In this document: positions 44,923 through 57,100 of the stretch, in pieces
Position numbering within the stretch: the first letter of the stretch is position 1
Layout: every line of letters starts with the position of its first letter
NCBI GenBank assembly: GCA_017429205.1
Contig: JAFRPH010000044.1
Coordinates: 1 to 57,608 of the forward strand
DNA from: Bacteroidales bacterium
GTDB lineage: Bacteria > Bacteroidota > Bacteroidia > Bacteroidales > UBA932
Direction: 5' to 3'
Length of the DNA stretch: 57,608 bases
Notes under the pieces: model-generated
Database searches by the model: none
Told to the model about the DNA's origin: nothing
What the model saw: only the letters and a program-made list of their open reading frames with translations
Translations under genes and position numbers: made by a program

Positions 44923-47738
44923 TTAACGCGTCCCCATCATCATGTTCCCGCTGGAGGTATTGTTGTTGAAGCGGTAGGAGATGTCGATAAGGAAGTAGCG
45001 GCCATAGACCGGGGTCCAGGTGCGCGTGAGCGAGGAAGGGCCCGCAGCGACGGAGTAGAGCGTCCCGCCGCGGAGAAGGTCGATGCCGGAGATGCTGATT
45101 TTCAGCGCTTTGTCTTTCAGGAGGCCGATGCCCAGCGAGAGGTTCAGCCGATGGACGTCGCTGCCCATCTCGGGCGCGGTGAGGTCGTCGAAGCGGACCC
45201 AGGACCAGTCGCCGTTGAAGAAGGCCCGCTTCAGGAAATCCGTCTTGACGCCGATCGTCAGGTTGCTCCGGACGGCCTGGCGGTCCATCGTGCCGGCCTG
45301 GCTCTTGGCCCGGATGTAGGCGAGGTTGGCATTGAAACTGATCAGGGTGTTCTGGACGGGGAACATCGACCCGGAGGCGTTCAGCGAAGGGGTCCATTCA
45401 GCGGTACGGTCCAGCACCTCCCCGAAGTATTGCGGGAGGAAGCGGAACGAGAGGGACGGTCGGATCATGGACGCCACTTTCCATTTACCGCCCCATTGGC
45501 TCGAAAGCATGGCGTTTCCGCTGGCGGAGAATCCGTAGTCCGAGTTTTCCGAGCGCATCAGCGTGCTTCCCGCCTTCACCTGATAGCCGTTGTACGCATC
45601 CAGGACAGTGTCGGAGGCATAGAAGGTAGTTTTGCTCACGATGGGATTGACCTCCATTTCCGCCCGGGCGTCCCAGGTCAGCACGTGATTCGTGGCCTTG
45701 CCCATGGTATGCTTTCCTACTGACAGGGTATAGGATTGGCTTTGCTTCAGGTCGGGATTACCCGCAATGAGGGCGAGGGGATTGGTATCGTTGACCCAGC
45801 GGCGCAGCTGCTCCACGGACGGGACCCGGGCCAGCGAACTGAAACTGACGGCAACACCCTTGAGACTCATGTTCACGGTAGGGGAGAGCCGCCAGTAAAC
45901 TTTCTTGACAGGGTCGATGGAAGGGATACGTTCTTCGTCCGTTACCCGCTCCGCCTGGGCGGCGAGCCGGGCCATGACGACGAAGTCGGCGCTGCGGATG
46001 TACTGGGCTTGCAGCTCCAGGGAATTCAGCATCGAAGCGTAGGTGAAGTCGAACGTGTTGGCCGCATTGACCCGGGGATCGGGGGTTCCCCACAGGTCCC
46101 AGGCCGCTTGTTCGCGCTTTTGGGACATCCAGTTGAACCGGTATTCCGCGGTCAGCTGGAAGGAGCGGAGCATCTGCTCCGGGCCTGTCGGGTTCTTGGG
46201 GCGCCAATTCTTGAGATTCTGCCTTACCTGTGCCGTCCAGCTCTGTGAAAGGCCGCTGCCTTCCTTGGTCAGATAGCGTTTGGTGTAGGACGATGCGAGC
46301 GTATCCAAGTCCCAGGAGTCCAGGCGGTTCCGTCCCATTTGCATCGACAGGGCCAGGGTGGGGAGGCTTTTCCCCGGCTTCAGGAAGCTCAGGTTCACGT
46401 TCTCCTGAAGCTGCCAGGACCGGGTGTCGGACCGGCTGGATTCCTCCCGCCGCATCGGATCGCCGCCGCCGATGGAAACCTGCTCCAGCAAGTCCCGTGC
46501 GGACTCGTTCCGGGACAGGTTCAGGCTGTGTTGCCAGGCGAAAGAGAGCTTTTTCCCCATCCGGTAGGTATAGGAGGCCGTCATGCCGTGCCGCTGCACC
46601 CGCGAGGTGGCGTCGGTCTCGTTGTCCGTCGTCCGGTCCGGGATGCCGGCTGTCTCGAAGTACTCCAGGAGCTGGCGGCGACGGGAGCGGCTCTTCTCGT
46701 GGCCGAAGGTGTAGGCGACCTGGAGTCCGTTTCCGAACAGGGGGCTCACCCAATAGCGGTTGAATCCCAACTTCAGGTCGGTATTGTCCGTATAGGTCGA
46801 CAGGGGACCGGGGGTGAGGTTGATGGAACTGGACCGCATGCCGATGTTCCCGGTCGCCACATCGGCGGACAGCTGCTTCAGTTCCGAGAAGAAGTGCGCG
46901 TTGGTTCCGAGCGTGTAGCGGAGCTGCGCCCGGCCGTCCTCCCGGGGCTGCTGATCCGCCCCGGCCAGGGCCCGCACCTGCAGGTCCATCGTCTTGAAGA
47001 TGGGATCCTTGGTCTTGATGTTGATGACGCGCTGCTTCTCCCGGGTGATGCCGTCCAACCGGTCCGCCGGGTCGGCCTCGTCATAGACGTCCATGGTCGT
47101 GACCTGGTCGGCCTTGAGGTATTCCATGGAGGCCATCGGGTCCAGGCCGAAGATCAGCGCTCCGTTCACGTAGGAACGGCGCACCTGCTTCCCGGTGACG
47201 GTGATCTGCCCGTCCTTCACTTCCACGCCCGGGAACTGTTTCAGCAGGTCGATGGCATAATCGCCAGTCTGCAGGGCCACGGCGGCCGCGTGATACACTA
47301 GCGTGTCCCCACGCTGGGTGACCACGGGCTGTTTGGCCTTCACGACGGCAGCGTCCAGGGTCTCGGTCTTGCGGCGCAAGGCGACGATAACCACGTTCTC
47401 TCCGGGCACCAGGTCGATCGTTTCCGAGAACGGCTCGTAGTTGGCGAAGGTAATCGACATATGCACCGGCCCGACGGGCAGTTTCTTGAAGGAGAATGAG
47501 CCGGCAAGGTTCGTCCTTTCCCGGAGGGTGTCCCCCTGGGCGACGAGGACGACCTCGGTCTGAGAGGCCGGGATGTCCAGTATCCTCGTAACCGTGTCCC
47601 GGCTGATGGGGTTCACGCTCGTGAACTCCGTGGGAATGATGGCTCTTCCCGCGATCTCCGCATAAGAATCCTGCGCCCGGGCTTCCTGGGACAGGAAAAG
47701 TCCGAGCGCAAGAATCAGGGAAATGCGGAAAACGCGCA

Positions 47739-47739
<1 letters not shown>
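44923..47739 (-). CDS. Outer-membrane beta-barrel with carboxypeptidase-regulatory domain
   Basis: 938 residues, Sec signal (MRVFRISLILALGLFLSQEARA). Residues about 25-115 form a carboxypeptidase-regulatory-like domain (LRERTNLAGSFSFKKLPVGPVHMSITFANYEP); a plug-like region follows (LVYHAAAVALQTGDYAIDLLKQFPGVEVKDGQITVTGK), then a long beta-barrel with aromatic strand ends. The type matches the outer-membrane TonB-dependent-like receptors that occur without SusD. It is the last gene of a leftward operon with a CE1 esterase and a GH3, so it may import their products. The ATG shares one base with the CE1 stop. A TonB box could not be recognised. Confidence 0.82.
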
Positions 47740-48911
<1,172 letters not shown>

Positions 48912-51167
48912 TTAGAGTTTGATGTTCTTCTTGAGGCGGATGTCTTCGGAGGAGGCGCCGAGCATAAGTTTCGCCTTCTTGCCGAAGAAGGCCCAGTCGT
49001 GCTTCGCGCTGTCCCACAGCTTCAGGTCGTCGGCCGGGACCACGATTTCCACGGGCACGGTCTCGCCGGCCTTTACGGCCACGCGCTCGAAGCCGCGGAG
49101 ACGCTTGGAAGCGTCGTCCCCCTTGAACTTCGCATAGAGCTGGACGACTTCTTCGCCATCGCGGGAGCCGGTGTTCGTCAGGTCGAACTTGACCACGTAG
49201 TTGTCGCCGTACTTGCTCACCTTCATGTGCGAATACTTGAAGGTGGTGTAGCTGAGGCCGAAGCCGAACGGGAAGATGGGCTTCGCCTTGGCGTACATGT
49301 AGGTGCGGCCGTGGCGGATGTCGTAGTCCAGCAGGTTCGGGAGGTCGAGGATGTCCTTCACCCAGGTCTGGGTGAGGCGGCCGGCGGGGTTGTAGTCGCC
49401 GAACAGGACATCGGCGAGGCCGTTGCCGAGTTCCTGGCTGCACTGCGTCAGGTGGACGATGGCCGGGACGTTCTCGGCGGTCCAGTTGATCGCGAACGGG
49501 AAGCTGGAGATGAGCGTCACCACGGTATTGTGGTTCGCCTGCCAGACGACCTTGACGAGGTCCTCGGTCTCGAGCTGGAGGCTGCGGCGGTCCAGGGCTT
49601 CGCGGCCGTCACCGGCCACGGTGCCGTAGGCCCAGGGGGCCTGGATGGACTGCCGGTCCCAGTCGGGGCTCGTGGCGGGGTGGTTGCCCACGCACACGAT
49701 GCAGACGTCGGCCCATTTCGCCAGCTCCTGCGCGGAGCCGTCGGAATCCCAGCGCTGGAACTTCACTTCCACGTCGGTGCCCTCGACCTTGGCCTTGATG
49801 CCGTCCAGGGCGGAAACCTTGTAGGCGGGGAGGGCGCCGTACCAGTCCTTGAGGACTTCCTCGGCGCGGTTGCCGAAGACGGCGATCTTCTTCACCTTGT
49901 TCTTGTCGATGGGGAGGAGGTTGCCCTCGTTCTTCAGGAGGACGATGGACTTCTGGGTCACCAGGCGTGCCTTGTCCTTGAATTCCTGGCGCTCCCAAGG
50001 AATGTCTTCCTCGGAGCCGAAGTCCTGCGCGTCGAACGGGCAGGCGGCGTCCATCAGACCGAGCTTGAGCATGGTGCGGAGGTTCGCCTTCGTGCACGCG
50101 TCGATGACTTCCTCGCGGAGGAGGCCGGCGTCGAAGGCGGCCTTCACCTGGGCGAAGTTGGAATCGATGAAGCGGGAGAGGCCGGCCTCCAGGGCCTTGG
50201 TGACGGCGTCGTTCACGTCGGCGGCGTAGCCGTGCATCTCCGGCATGTACATGAAGCGGAGGGCGCCGGCGTCATCGACGATCGTTCCCTTCATGCCCCA
50301 CTCGTCGATCAGGACTTCCTTGATGAACGGGGCGGCGATGCAAGGGATGCCGTTGTAGGCGTTGTAGGCGGTCATGACGGACATGGAGCCCGCCTTGGCG
50401 CCTTTCCAGAAGCCGTAGGAATAGTAGTCGCGGAAGAGGGCCTCGTCGAAGCGGGAATCCGTCTTGTAGCGGTTGTCCTCGTTGCTGTTGGCGAGGAAGT
50501 GCTTCATCAAGGCCGCGCCCCGCCAGTAGGTGGGATCGTCGCCCTGGATGCCCTTGACCTCGGCGGCGACCATTTCGCCCACGAGGTACGGGTCCTCACC
50601 GAAACTCTCCTCGGTGCGGCCCCAGCGGGGGTCGCGGGCGAGGTCGGCGTTCGGCGCCCAGAGGATGAGGGCCTTGCGGGGGCTGTCCTTGGAGTAGAAG
50701 CGGGCTTCGTAGGACATCACGTCACCCACGATCCAGGCCATTTCGCGGTCCCAGGTCTCGCCGATGCCGTAGGCCTGCGGGAAGGCGGTGCTGTTGCGGT
50801 ACCGCGGGGGAGCGGGCATCTGCGGCATCTGCTGCTGCCGATTGTTGTTCTGGCGGCGGTTGGCCTGCTGCTGGGCCTGCATCTGGAACTGGCCGGCGAA
50901 GCCCAGGTTAGGCAGCTCGTTGGAGCCGCCGCGGACGATGCCGTGGATGGCTTCGGTCGATCCCGGGTTGGCGATGCCGAGGCGGGGGACGCCCTGGCCC
51001 ACGATCGTGGCGATCTTCTCATCGACCGTCATCAGGGAGACGGCGTTGTCCAGCCGTTCATCCTCCGAGAGGTTCGGGTTCTGGAACGGATACTCGTATT
51101 CCTGCGCGCGGAGCGCGACGGATCCGAGCATCAACACGGAGAGAGCCGTGCAAAGGAAGGTTCTCAT
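48912..51167 (-). CDS. GH3 glycosidase with Gln/Asn-rich insert
   Basis: 751 residues, Sec signal (MRTFLCTALSVLMLGSVALRA). Probable beta-xylosidase- or beta-glucosidase-type GH3: STEAIHGIVRGG, DPRWGRTEESFGEDPYL, ALMKHFLANSNEDNR, nucleophile D299 in TIVDDAGA (VDD in place of VSDW), KSIVLLKNEGNLLPI, and a C-terminal fibronectin III-like domain. The N-terminal barrel holds an unusual insert of about 35 residues (about 87-122, coding at 50803-50908) made mostly of Gln, Asn, Arg and Met. A good -7 element lies at 51188-51195. It is first in the leftward operon with the CE1 esterase and the barrel protein. Confidence 0.9.
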   Translation of the reverse strand: MRTFLCTALSVLMLGSVALRAQEYEYPFQNPNLSEDERLDNAVSLMTVDEKIATIVGQGVPRLGIANPGSTEAIHGIVRGGSNELPNLGFAGQFQMQAQQQANRRQNNNRQQQMPQMPAPPRYRNSTAFPQAYGIGETWDREMAWIVGDVMSYEARFYSKDSPRKALILWAPNADLARDPRWGRTEESFGEDPYLVGEMVAAEVKGIQGDDPTYWRGAALMKHFLANSNEDNRYKTDSRFDEALFRDYYSYGFWKGAKAGSMSVMTAYNAYNGIPCIAAPFIKEVLIDEWGMKGTIVDDAGALRFMYMPEMHGYAADVNDAVTKALEAGLSRFIDSNFAQVKAAFDAGLLREEVIDACTKANLRTMLKLGLMDAACPFDAQDFGSEEDIPWERQEFKDKARLVTQKSIVLLKNEGNLLPIDKNKVKKIAVFGNRAEEVLKDWYGALPAYKVSALDGIKAKVEGTDVEVKFQRWDSDGSAQELAKWADVCIVCVGNHPATSPDWDRQSIQAPWAYGTVAGDGREALDRRSLQLETEDLVKVVWQANHNTVVTLISSFPFAINWTAENVPAIVHLTQCSQELGNGLADVLFGDYNPAGRLTQTWVKDILDLPNLLDYDIRHGRTYMYAKAKPIFPFGFGLSYTTFKYSHMKVSKYGDNYVVKFDLTNTGSRDGEEVVQLYAKFKGDDASKRLRGFERVAVKAGETVPVEIVVPADDLKLWDSAKHDWAFFGKKAKLMLGASSEDIRLKKNIKL

Positions 51168-51187
51168 AACGATGCAAGTGTTTTGTG

Positions 51188-51195
51188 CAAAGGTA
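51188..51195 (-). promoter_or_regulatory. -7 element of the GH3-CE1-barrel operon
   Basis: Minus-strand TACCTTTG is an exact TAnnTTTG and lies 20 bases before ATG 51167. The -33 region coincides with the upstream terminator hairpin and has no TTTG. Confidence 0.55.
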
Positions 51196-51205
51196 GTTAT
51201 AAAAA

Positions 51206-51235
51206 ATACCGGTCCGGACTATGCCGGACCGGTAT
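51206..51235 (-). terminator. Rho-independent terminator of the SusCD-DUF3823 operon
   Basis: On the minus strand a 12-bp perfect stem (51235-51224 with 51217-51206) around a 6-base loop is followed by TTTTTT. It separates this operon from the GH3 unit on the same strand. Confidence 0.9.
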
Positions 51236-51249
51236 CGTAAGAGCGCAGA

Positions 51250-52179
51250 CTACCAGTCGGTGACCTCGGTCACGCTGCCGGACTTCATGTCCACCTTGAA
51301 GACGGTGGAGTAGTTATAGGCACCGCTCGGATTGAACGTACCGTCGAGAGCATACTCTGCGGGATGGAAAACCTTCGGGAGATAATCGGCGATCCGGTCC
51401 CAAGGCTGTCCGTCGGCATTGAAAGCATCCCAATCTACCCGGTTCCAGTCCTGGACGGTCTCCCAGTACTCAGGGACGACGTCATAGTGGCCGCCGACGG
51501 CGCCGATGCGCACATAGTGGGGACGGTCATACTGGAATTCCTGGGCATTGACCAGGATTCCCTCCTTATTCTTGAACTGAGGGTCGATGTAGAGGGTAAC
51601 CGTATGCTCGGTGGACGGGTCCAGGTTCTCGACACGGGCTCCTTCGTCCTGGTCGCACTTGTTCGCGCCGACCTTGACGAAACGGTCCGGATAGGCGCAA
51701 AGGATCACGCGGCCGATGTTGTTGATCTTGTCAGCCGGGAAATTGGCTTTCACCTTGCAGGTGGCCTTGATCTTGCCGCCCTCGACGGTGACGGTGGCGT
51801 TGGAGATCGTCACGAAAGGCGTCACTTTGAAATCGACCGTGTTCTCCCCCTTGTTGAGGGTGAAAGGCTGCGGGTCGGCCACGAAGTTCGCGCCGGACAT
51901 CGTGTTCATCACATATTCGCCGGCGAACACAAGGTCGTTGCGGTAGGTGCCGTCGTTCTTGATGCGCCAGCTCTGGTTCGCCTCGGTATCCCAGCCTTTT
52001 TCGACCACGTTGATGGTTCTGCCCTGTTCGGACTGGACCGGCTGGCCGGTGACGGAGTCGATGATCTTGCCTTGGACTTTCGCGTTCCAGCCTTCCTGGT
52101 TGTCCAGTTGGAACCAGTCGCAAGAAACGGCGGTCGAAAGCAGCAGGGCGCAGGAGAAGATAGAAATTATCTTTTTCAT
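51250..52179 (-). CDS. DUF3823-type surface lipoprotein (SusE position)
   Basis: 309 residues, lipoprotein signal (MKKIISIFSCALLLSTAVSC). An N-terminal Ig/carboxypeptidase-regulatory-like domain (about 30-125, VQGKIIDSVTGQPVQSEQGRTINV) is followed by a second beta domain (KIKATCKVKANFPADKINNIGRVILCAYPDRFVKVG) and an unassigned C-terminal region. DUF3823 proteins follow SusD in many Bacteroidales PULs and probably bind glycan at the surface. It lies six bases downstream of SusD, and a terminator follows its stop. Confidence 0.85.
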   Translation of the reverse strand: MKKIISIFSCALLLSTAVSCDWFQLDNQEGWNAKVQGKIIDSVTGQPVQSEQGRTINVVEKGWDTEANQSWRIKNDGTYRNDLVFAGEYVMNTMSGANFVADPQPFTLNKGENTVDFKVTPFVTISNATVTVEGGKIKATCKVKANFPADKINNIGRVILCAYPDRFVKVGANKCDQDEGARVENLDPSTEHTVTLYIDPQFKNKEGILVNAQEFQYDRPHYVRIGAVGGHYDVVPEYWETVQDWNRVDWDAFNADGQPWDRIADYLPKVFHPAEYALDGTFNPSGAYNYSTVFKVDMKSGSVTEVTDW

Positions 52180-52185
52180 ATGCTA

Positions 52186-54138
52186 TTATTCCTGAGAGGG
52201 GTTCGGAGTGATTTTGTTGGTGGTGTTCCAGTTCGGTACGCCGCTGTAGTAGGCGAGCGGGTTCCAGCTGGCGATGGACTGACGGAGGTCGGTGTCCCAG
52301 TCATAGTGGTTGGCACGCACGAACACGTACTTGGGGGAACCGCTGCGCAGGTCCAGGATCGGGATGAGGGCATGCTTGCGACCACCGTTGGGGTTGCTCG
52401 CCAGGTCACGCTCGCGGTTGAAGAAGGCGCGGCGGCGGTACAGCGTACGGGCGTAGTCCTCTTCGAAGCACAGTTCGACGCGGCGCTCGTGGAGCACGTT
52501 GCTGAGGGTGGCGTCCCGCTGGTCCTGGAAGAAGGCGCGGCGACGGATGGCGTTCAGGTATTCCTTGGACTTGCCGGCGTTGGTGCCGCCGGTCTCCACC
52601 TGGGCCTCGCAGTAGTTGAGGAGGATTTCGGTGTAGCGGATGTCATACCAAGGGTTCTGGGATTCGGAGACGGCCTTGTCCGGGTTCAAGAACTTGCGGA
52701 TGCCGAAGCCGGTGGTGTACCAGGAACCGTCGTTGGTGTGGCCTCTGTAGTAGAAACCGGAATAGTAGGTCTCGTTGACAGCGCCGTAGCCGAAGTAGTC
52801 CGTGCCACCCACGGTGACCTTGGGGTTGGAGTCGTCATAGACGGACAGGCTGCCGTCGGGAGCCCAGATACCGCCCTGGATGATGATGGGAACGGAACGG
52901 AACACGATGCCGGGATAGATGACATAGGCCTTGAAACGGGCGTCCTTGTTCTGGAAGGGGCCGTCCATGGTGTCATACTCGATGAAGTTCATGCCCTTGA
53001 TGGCATCCTGGCCGGTCTTCTGGCCGGGCAGGGAGACGACATAGGTCTCGTTGCCGTTGGTCACGGTCTTGACCGTGCCGACCGTGCCGGCGTTGTTGGG
53101 GCCGTAGTCGTCGAACTCGTCCACCAGGTCGAGGGTAACGCCGTAGCAGCCGAACTTCCAGACGCCGGTACCGGAACCGTGGATCTGGTTCGGGGAGTTC
53201 TTCAGGTCGCAGCCGTTGGTGTTGGTGGTGACACCGTTGTTGTAGCTGCGTCCGAAGATGAACTCCTCGTTCTGGCGGGCCTGGAACAGGGTGCTGAGAT
53301 TCTTGACAGCCTCATCCACGCTGGCGGGAGTGGGCTTGTAGAGGCCGAACTTGCCGGAGTTGATGATGGCTTCGCTGGCCGCGATGCACTGCTGGTAGTA
53401 ACCATTGGCGTCGGCGGCGTCCATATAGGCGAGTTTCTCGGTGACGGCCTTGTAGCCGGACAGACCTGCGTTCTTCCAGTACTTGCACACGGAAGCGGCC
53501 CAGAGGGCGACGCGGGACTTGAGGCCGAGGGCGGACCACTTGGTGGCGCGGTAGTTGCTGGCGCCGCGGGAGTCAGGCAGGAGATTGGCCGCCTCGTCGA
53601 GTTCGGCGAGGACGAAGTCCCAGGTCTGCTTCTCGGTGCTGCGGGGGATGTACAGTTCCGGGCTCTCGCCGCCGTCGTACTTGTCGTCCAGCGGTTCGGT
53701 CACGATCGGAACGCCGCCATAGATGCGGACGGAAGCGAAATAGTAGTAGGCCCGGATGAACTTGGCTTCGCCCAGGAGCGCGTTGTAGGTCTCCTCGGAG
53801 ATGACGTTGTTGTCCTTGGCCTCTCCGATGGACTTGATGAAGAAGTTGATGTCGCGGACGTAGGTGTAGTTCCAGTTGCCGTTCACGCCGCCGGAATAGC
53901 CGCTGCCACCGGAGGTCTCATTGGCGTTGGGAGTGTTCTTCTCGCCTTCAGAGAAAGCGCCCATCGGAATGGACTGGTACAGCGTCGACATCAGACGGTC
54001 CAGACCGGCCTCTGTGGCGGTGAGGTCCGCCGCGGACATCTTGGTCAGGTCGCCTTCGAGGTTGTCGAAGATCTTGTCGCAGGAGGCCAGGCCGAGGACG
54101 ATAGAAGCGCCGAGAATATAGGTAAATATCTTTTTCAT
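52186..54138 (-). CDS. SusD-like surface glycan-binding lipoprotein (PUL B)
   Basis: 650 residues, lipoprotein signal (MKKIFTYILGASIVLGLASC, C20). SusD/RagB family: KIFDNLEGDL at the mature N-terminus, LLGEAKFIRAYYYFASVRIYGGVPIV, the TPR region, and the C-terminal DIRYTEILLNYCEAQVE and ERRVELCFEEDYARTLYRRRAFF. I prefer ATG 54138; ATG 54147 would add MKH. It lies 13 bases downstream of SusC. It is about 100 residues longer than the SusD of PUL A. Confidence 0.93.
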   Translation of the reverse strand: MKKIFTYILGASIVLGLASCDKIFDNLEGDLTKMSAADLTATEAGLDRLMSTLYQSIPMGAFSEGEKNTPNANETSGGSGYSGGVNGNWNYTYVRDINFFIKSIGEAKDNNVISEETYNALLGEAKFIRAYYYFASVRIYGGVPIVTEPLDDKYDGGESPELYIPRSTEKQTWDFVLAELDEAANLLPDSRGASNYRATKWSALGLKSRVALWAASVCKYWKNAGLSGYKAVTEKLAYMDAADANGYYQQCIAASEAIINSGKFGLYKPTPASVDEAVKNLSTLFQARQNEEFIFGRSYNNGVTTNTNGCDLKNSPNQIHGSGTGVWKFGCYGVTLDLVDEFDDYGPNNAGTVGTVKTVTNGNETYVVSLPGQKTGQDAIKGMNFIEYDTMDGPFQNKDARFKAYVIYPGIVFRSVPIIIQGGIWAPDGSLSVYDDSNPKVTVGGTDYFGYGAVNETYYSGFYYRGHTNDGSWYTTGFGIRKFLNPDKAVSESQNPWYDIRYTEILLNYCEAQVETGGTNAGKSKEYLNAIRRRAFFQDQRDATLSNVLHERRVELCFEEDYARTLYRRRAFFNRERDLASNPNGGRKHALIPILDLRSGSPKYVFVRANHYDWDTDLRQSIASWNPLAYYSGVPNWNTTNKITPNPSQE

Positions 54139-54151
54139 ATGCTTCATTTCG

Positions 54152-57100
54152 TTAGAAGTTGAGGTTGATACCGGCGCTGAAGTTCTTCATCAGCGGATTG
54201 CCGGCGATACCCAGGTAGCTGCCCTGGTTACGCTCCGGATCATACGGCTTGAGAAGCTTGTTGCAGAAGGTCAGGAGGTTCGTGCCGTTGAAGTACACGC
54301 GCAGGGAACGGACGTGGACTTTCTGCAGGAAAGCGGGAGTGAAAGTGTAACCGAGCTCGACGCTCTTGAGGCGGACGAAGGTGCCGTTCACGAAGGTGTA
54401 GGGCTGGTTCACGCCGTAGGTCAACTGACGGCCGTCGTACGCGGAGGTGGCGGGGAGAAGGGCCGGCCAGAAACCGGCGACCCACTGGGTGGCGGGATCG
54501 AACGGGTCGGCCTCCGGGTTCGCCGGGTGCCAGCGGTCGTTGTAGTTCTCGTAGAACGTCTTGAAGAAGCCGTAACCCATACCGCCGGCGAGGGGAACCT
54601 GCTTGCTCACGAGGGTGGCGGCGGCGAAGTTCATGTTGAAGTCGAAGCCCTTGTAGCTGCCGGAGAGGATGAGACCGAGCTGGAGGGGAGCGTTGCCCTC
54701 ACCCCAGACATAGTAGACATCGTTTCCGTCGATCGTACCGTCGTTGTTCCGGTCTTCGAGCTTGTACATGCCGGGGAGCATCAGCTGCATGTCACCACCG
54801 TAGTAGATGCTGCTGTTGTTGATCTCCTCCCAGCTGGTGAACTGCGGGCTGCCGGGCAGCCAGTGGTAGGTGCTGGAACCGCGGGCGTTGGACCAACGGC
54901 CGATCATGTGGCTGGAATAGTAGTTGGAGGCGGACGAGTAGATCTTCGTCTCTTCCGACTTTTGGTACGTGGTGCGATACCTGGAGAAGGTGGCGTTGGC
55001 CTGGATGCGATAGTTGAAGTCGCCGATGTGGTTGCGGTGGTAGAGCGTCATGTCGATACCCACGTTCTGGTCGGCGTTCAGGTTCATCTGCGGCAGGCTC
55101 TGGCCGTAGAAGTCAGGAACCGTGGCGGTGGAAGCGGCGGCGATGCCGGAGGTGTTCCTCCAGAACCAGTCGACGCTACCGCCGATGAGGCCGCGCCAGA
55201 CTTCGAAGTCGAAGCCGAAGTCCATCATCCGGACCTTGGCCCAGGAGATGATGGTCTGTGCCGGGGAGTGGTTGGCGAAGCCGGGGATTTGGCCGGCGTC
55301 CTCGAACACGTAGTTGCCGCCACTGGTGAAACCGGACAGATAAGCGTAGGCGCTGCCCTGCGGACGGCCGGTGAGACCGTCGGACCAGCGGAACTTGAGG
55401 TTGTTCACGGCCGGGAGGATGTTCTTGAAGAACGGCTCTTCGGAGATGCGCCAGCCCAGGGAGTAGGACGGGAAGAAACCCCAGCGGTGACCCGGAGCAT
55501 AGAGATAGGTACCGTCGTAACGGGCCATGGCCTCGACCAGGTACTTGCCCTTGTAGTCATAGTTCACACGGCCCACATAGCCGGCGGAAGCGTTGGAACC
55601 GCGGTCGCCGGAGTTCTGGGCGGTGGAGCTGTCACCCTGGTTGATGATGTCGTGGGTGAAGAAGTCGCCGAACTGACGGGAAGCGTTCAGGGAACGGTTC
55701 TGGTTGATGGTGGCTTCAGCGGCCAGCGTGGCGCCCACGTGATGGACGTGCGCGAAAGTGCCGTTGTAGTTCGCCTGGATGCGGCCATAATACTTGATAT
55801 AGTCCTGCCAGGTCTCGGAATACTGGTTCTTGTCCGGGTTGTAGGTCACCAGATTGCCCGTATCCTGGTCGTACAGCGGGAAGTGCAGGGACAGTTCGGT
55901 GCCCTTGCGGTCGACCACGTCGTAGGCGGCGGAAGCCTGGAAGTTCAGGCCCTTGAGGAACGGGGCGTCATACCGGACGTCGGCGTTGTTGCGGAAGGTG
56001 ATGGCCTTGTCCTTCTTGGAACCGGCCACGGAGGAGGTCATCAGCGCAACGGGGTTGCGGTGCTCTCCACCCGGATCCACGAACTTGTTGGGGTCGCCGT
56101 CGAGGGTGGCGTGGATGGTACGCTCGGTCAGGAAGCCGTAGTACATCGCGTTCTGCGTGGTGTTTGCCGGCGGCATTTCCTGGTCCGTCACATTGAGGAC
56201 GGTCTGGAAGGTGAAGGAGAGGTGCTCGGTCAGCTTCGTGGTGAAGTTGGCGGTGAGGCCGTAGCGGTTGTAGTCACCGGTGTCGGCGCGGTAGATGGCG
56301 TCCTGCTTGGTGATGTTGCCGCTCACATAGTACTGCGTGGCGGAGTTACCGCCGCGGAGGGAAATGTTGTGCAGCTGGGAGAAGGTGTGGTCCTTGAACA
56401 CGGAGTCATACCAGCTGAAGTTGTTGGATCCGTCCGTGAGACCGCGGTAGTGGGCGATTTCCTCGGCGGAGAACTGGATGCTCTCGTGGTGGTTGCGCTT
56501 CTGCTCGTTCACGCGCTCCATATAGGTGGCGATGTCGGTCTCCTTCGGGAGGGCGGTCGGGACACCATAAGTGAAGGTGTTGGAGTAGGAGATGCTGGGC
56601 TTGCCGATCTGACCCTTCTTCGTGGTCACGAGGATGACACCGTTCTGGGCGCCGAGACCGTAGATGGAGGCGGAGGCGTCTTTCAGGACGGAGATGCTCT
56701 CGATGTCCTCCGGGTTCAGTTCCGCGAGGGCGGCGCTGGAGGAGTTGTTATTGGAGACCCAGCCCCAGTACATGATGGACTTGGACTGCTGGGCGACACC
56801 GTCGATGATCACGAGTGGCTCGCCATAGCCACGGAGGCTGATGTCATCGTCGAACCAACCCACCGCACCGGAGTTCTGGCGGATCTGCAGGCCGGGGACC
56901 TTGCCCTGGAGGGCGGAGGTCAGGTTGGCCTGCTTGGTGGAGGTGATGTCCTCGGCCTGGATGTTGGAGATGGCGGAGGTCAGGGACGCTTTCTTCTGCG
57001 TACCGTAACCGACGACCACCGTCTCTTCCAGCTGGGTGGATTCCTCTTGCAGCGTGATGTTCAGGGTAGAAGAGTTCGCCACGACGCGAAGAGTCTCATA

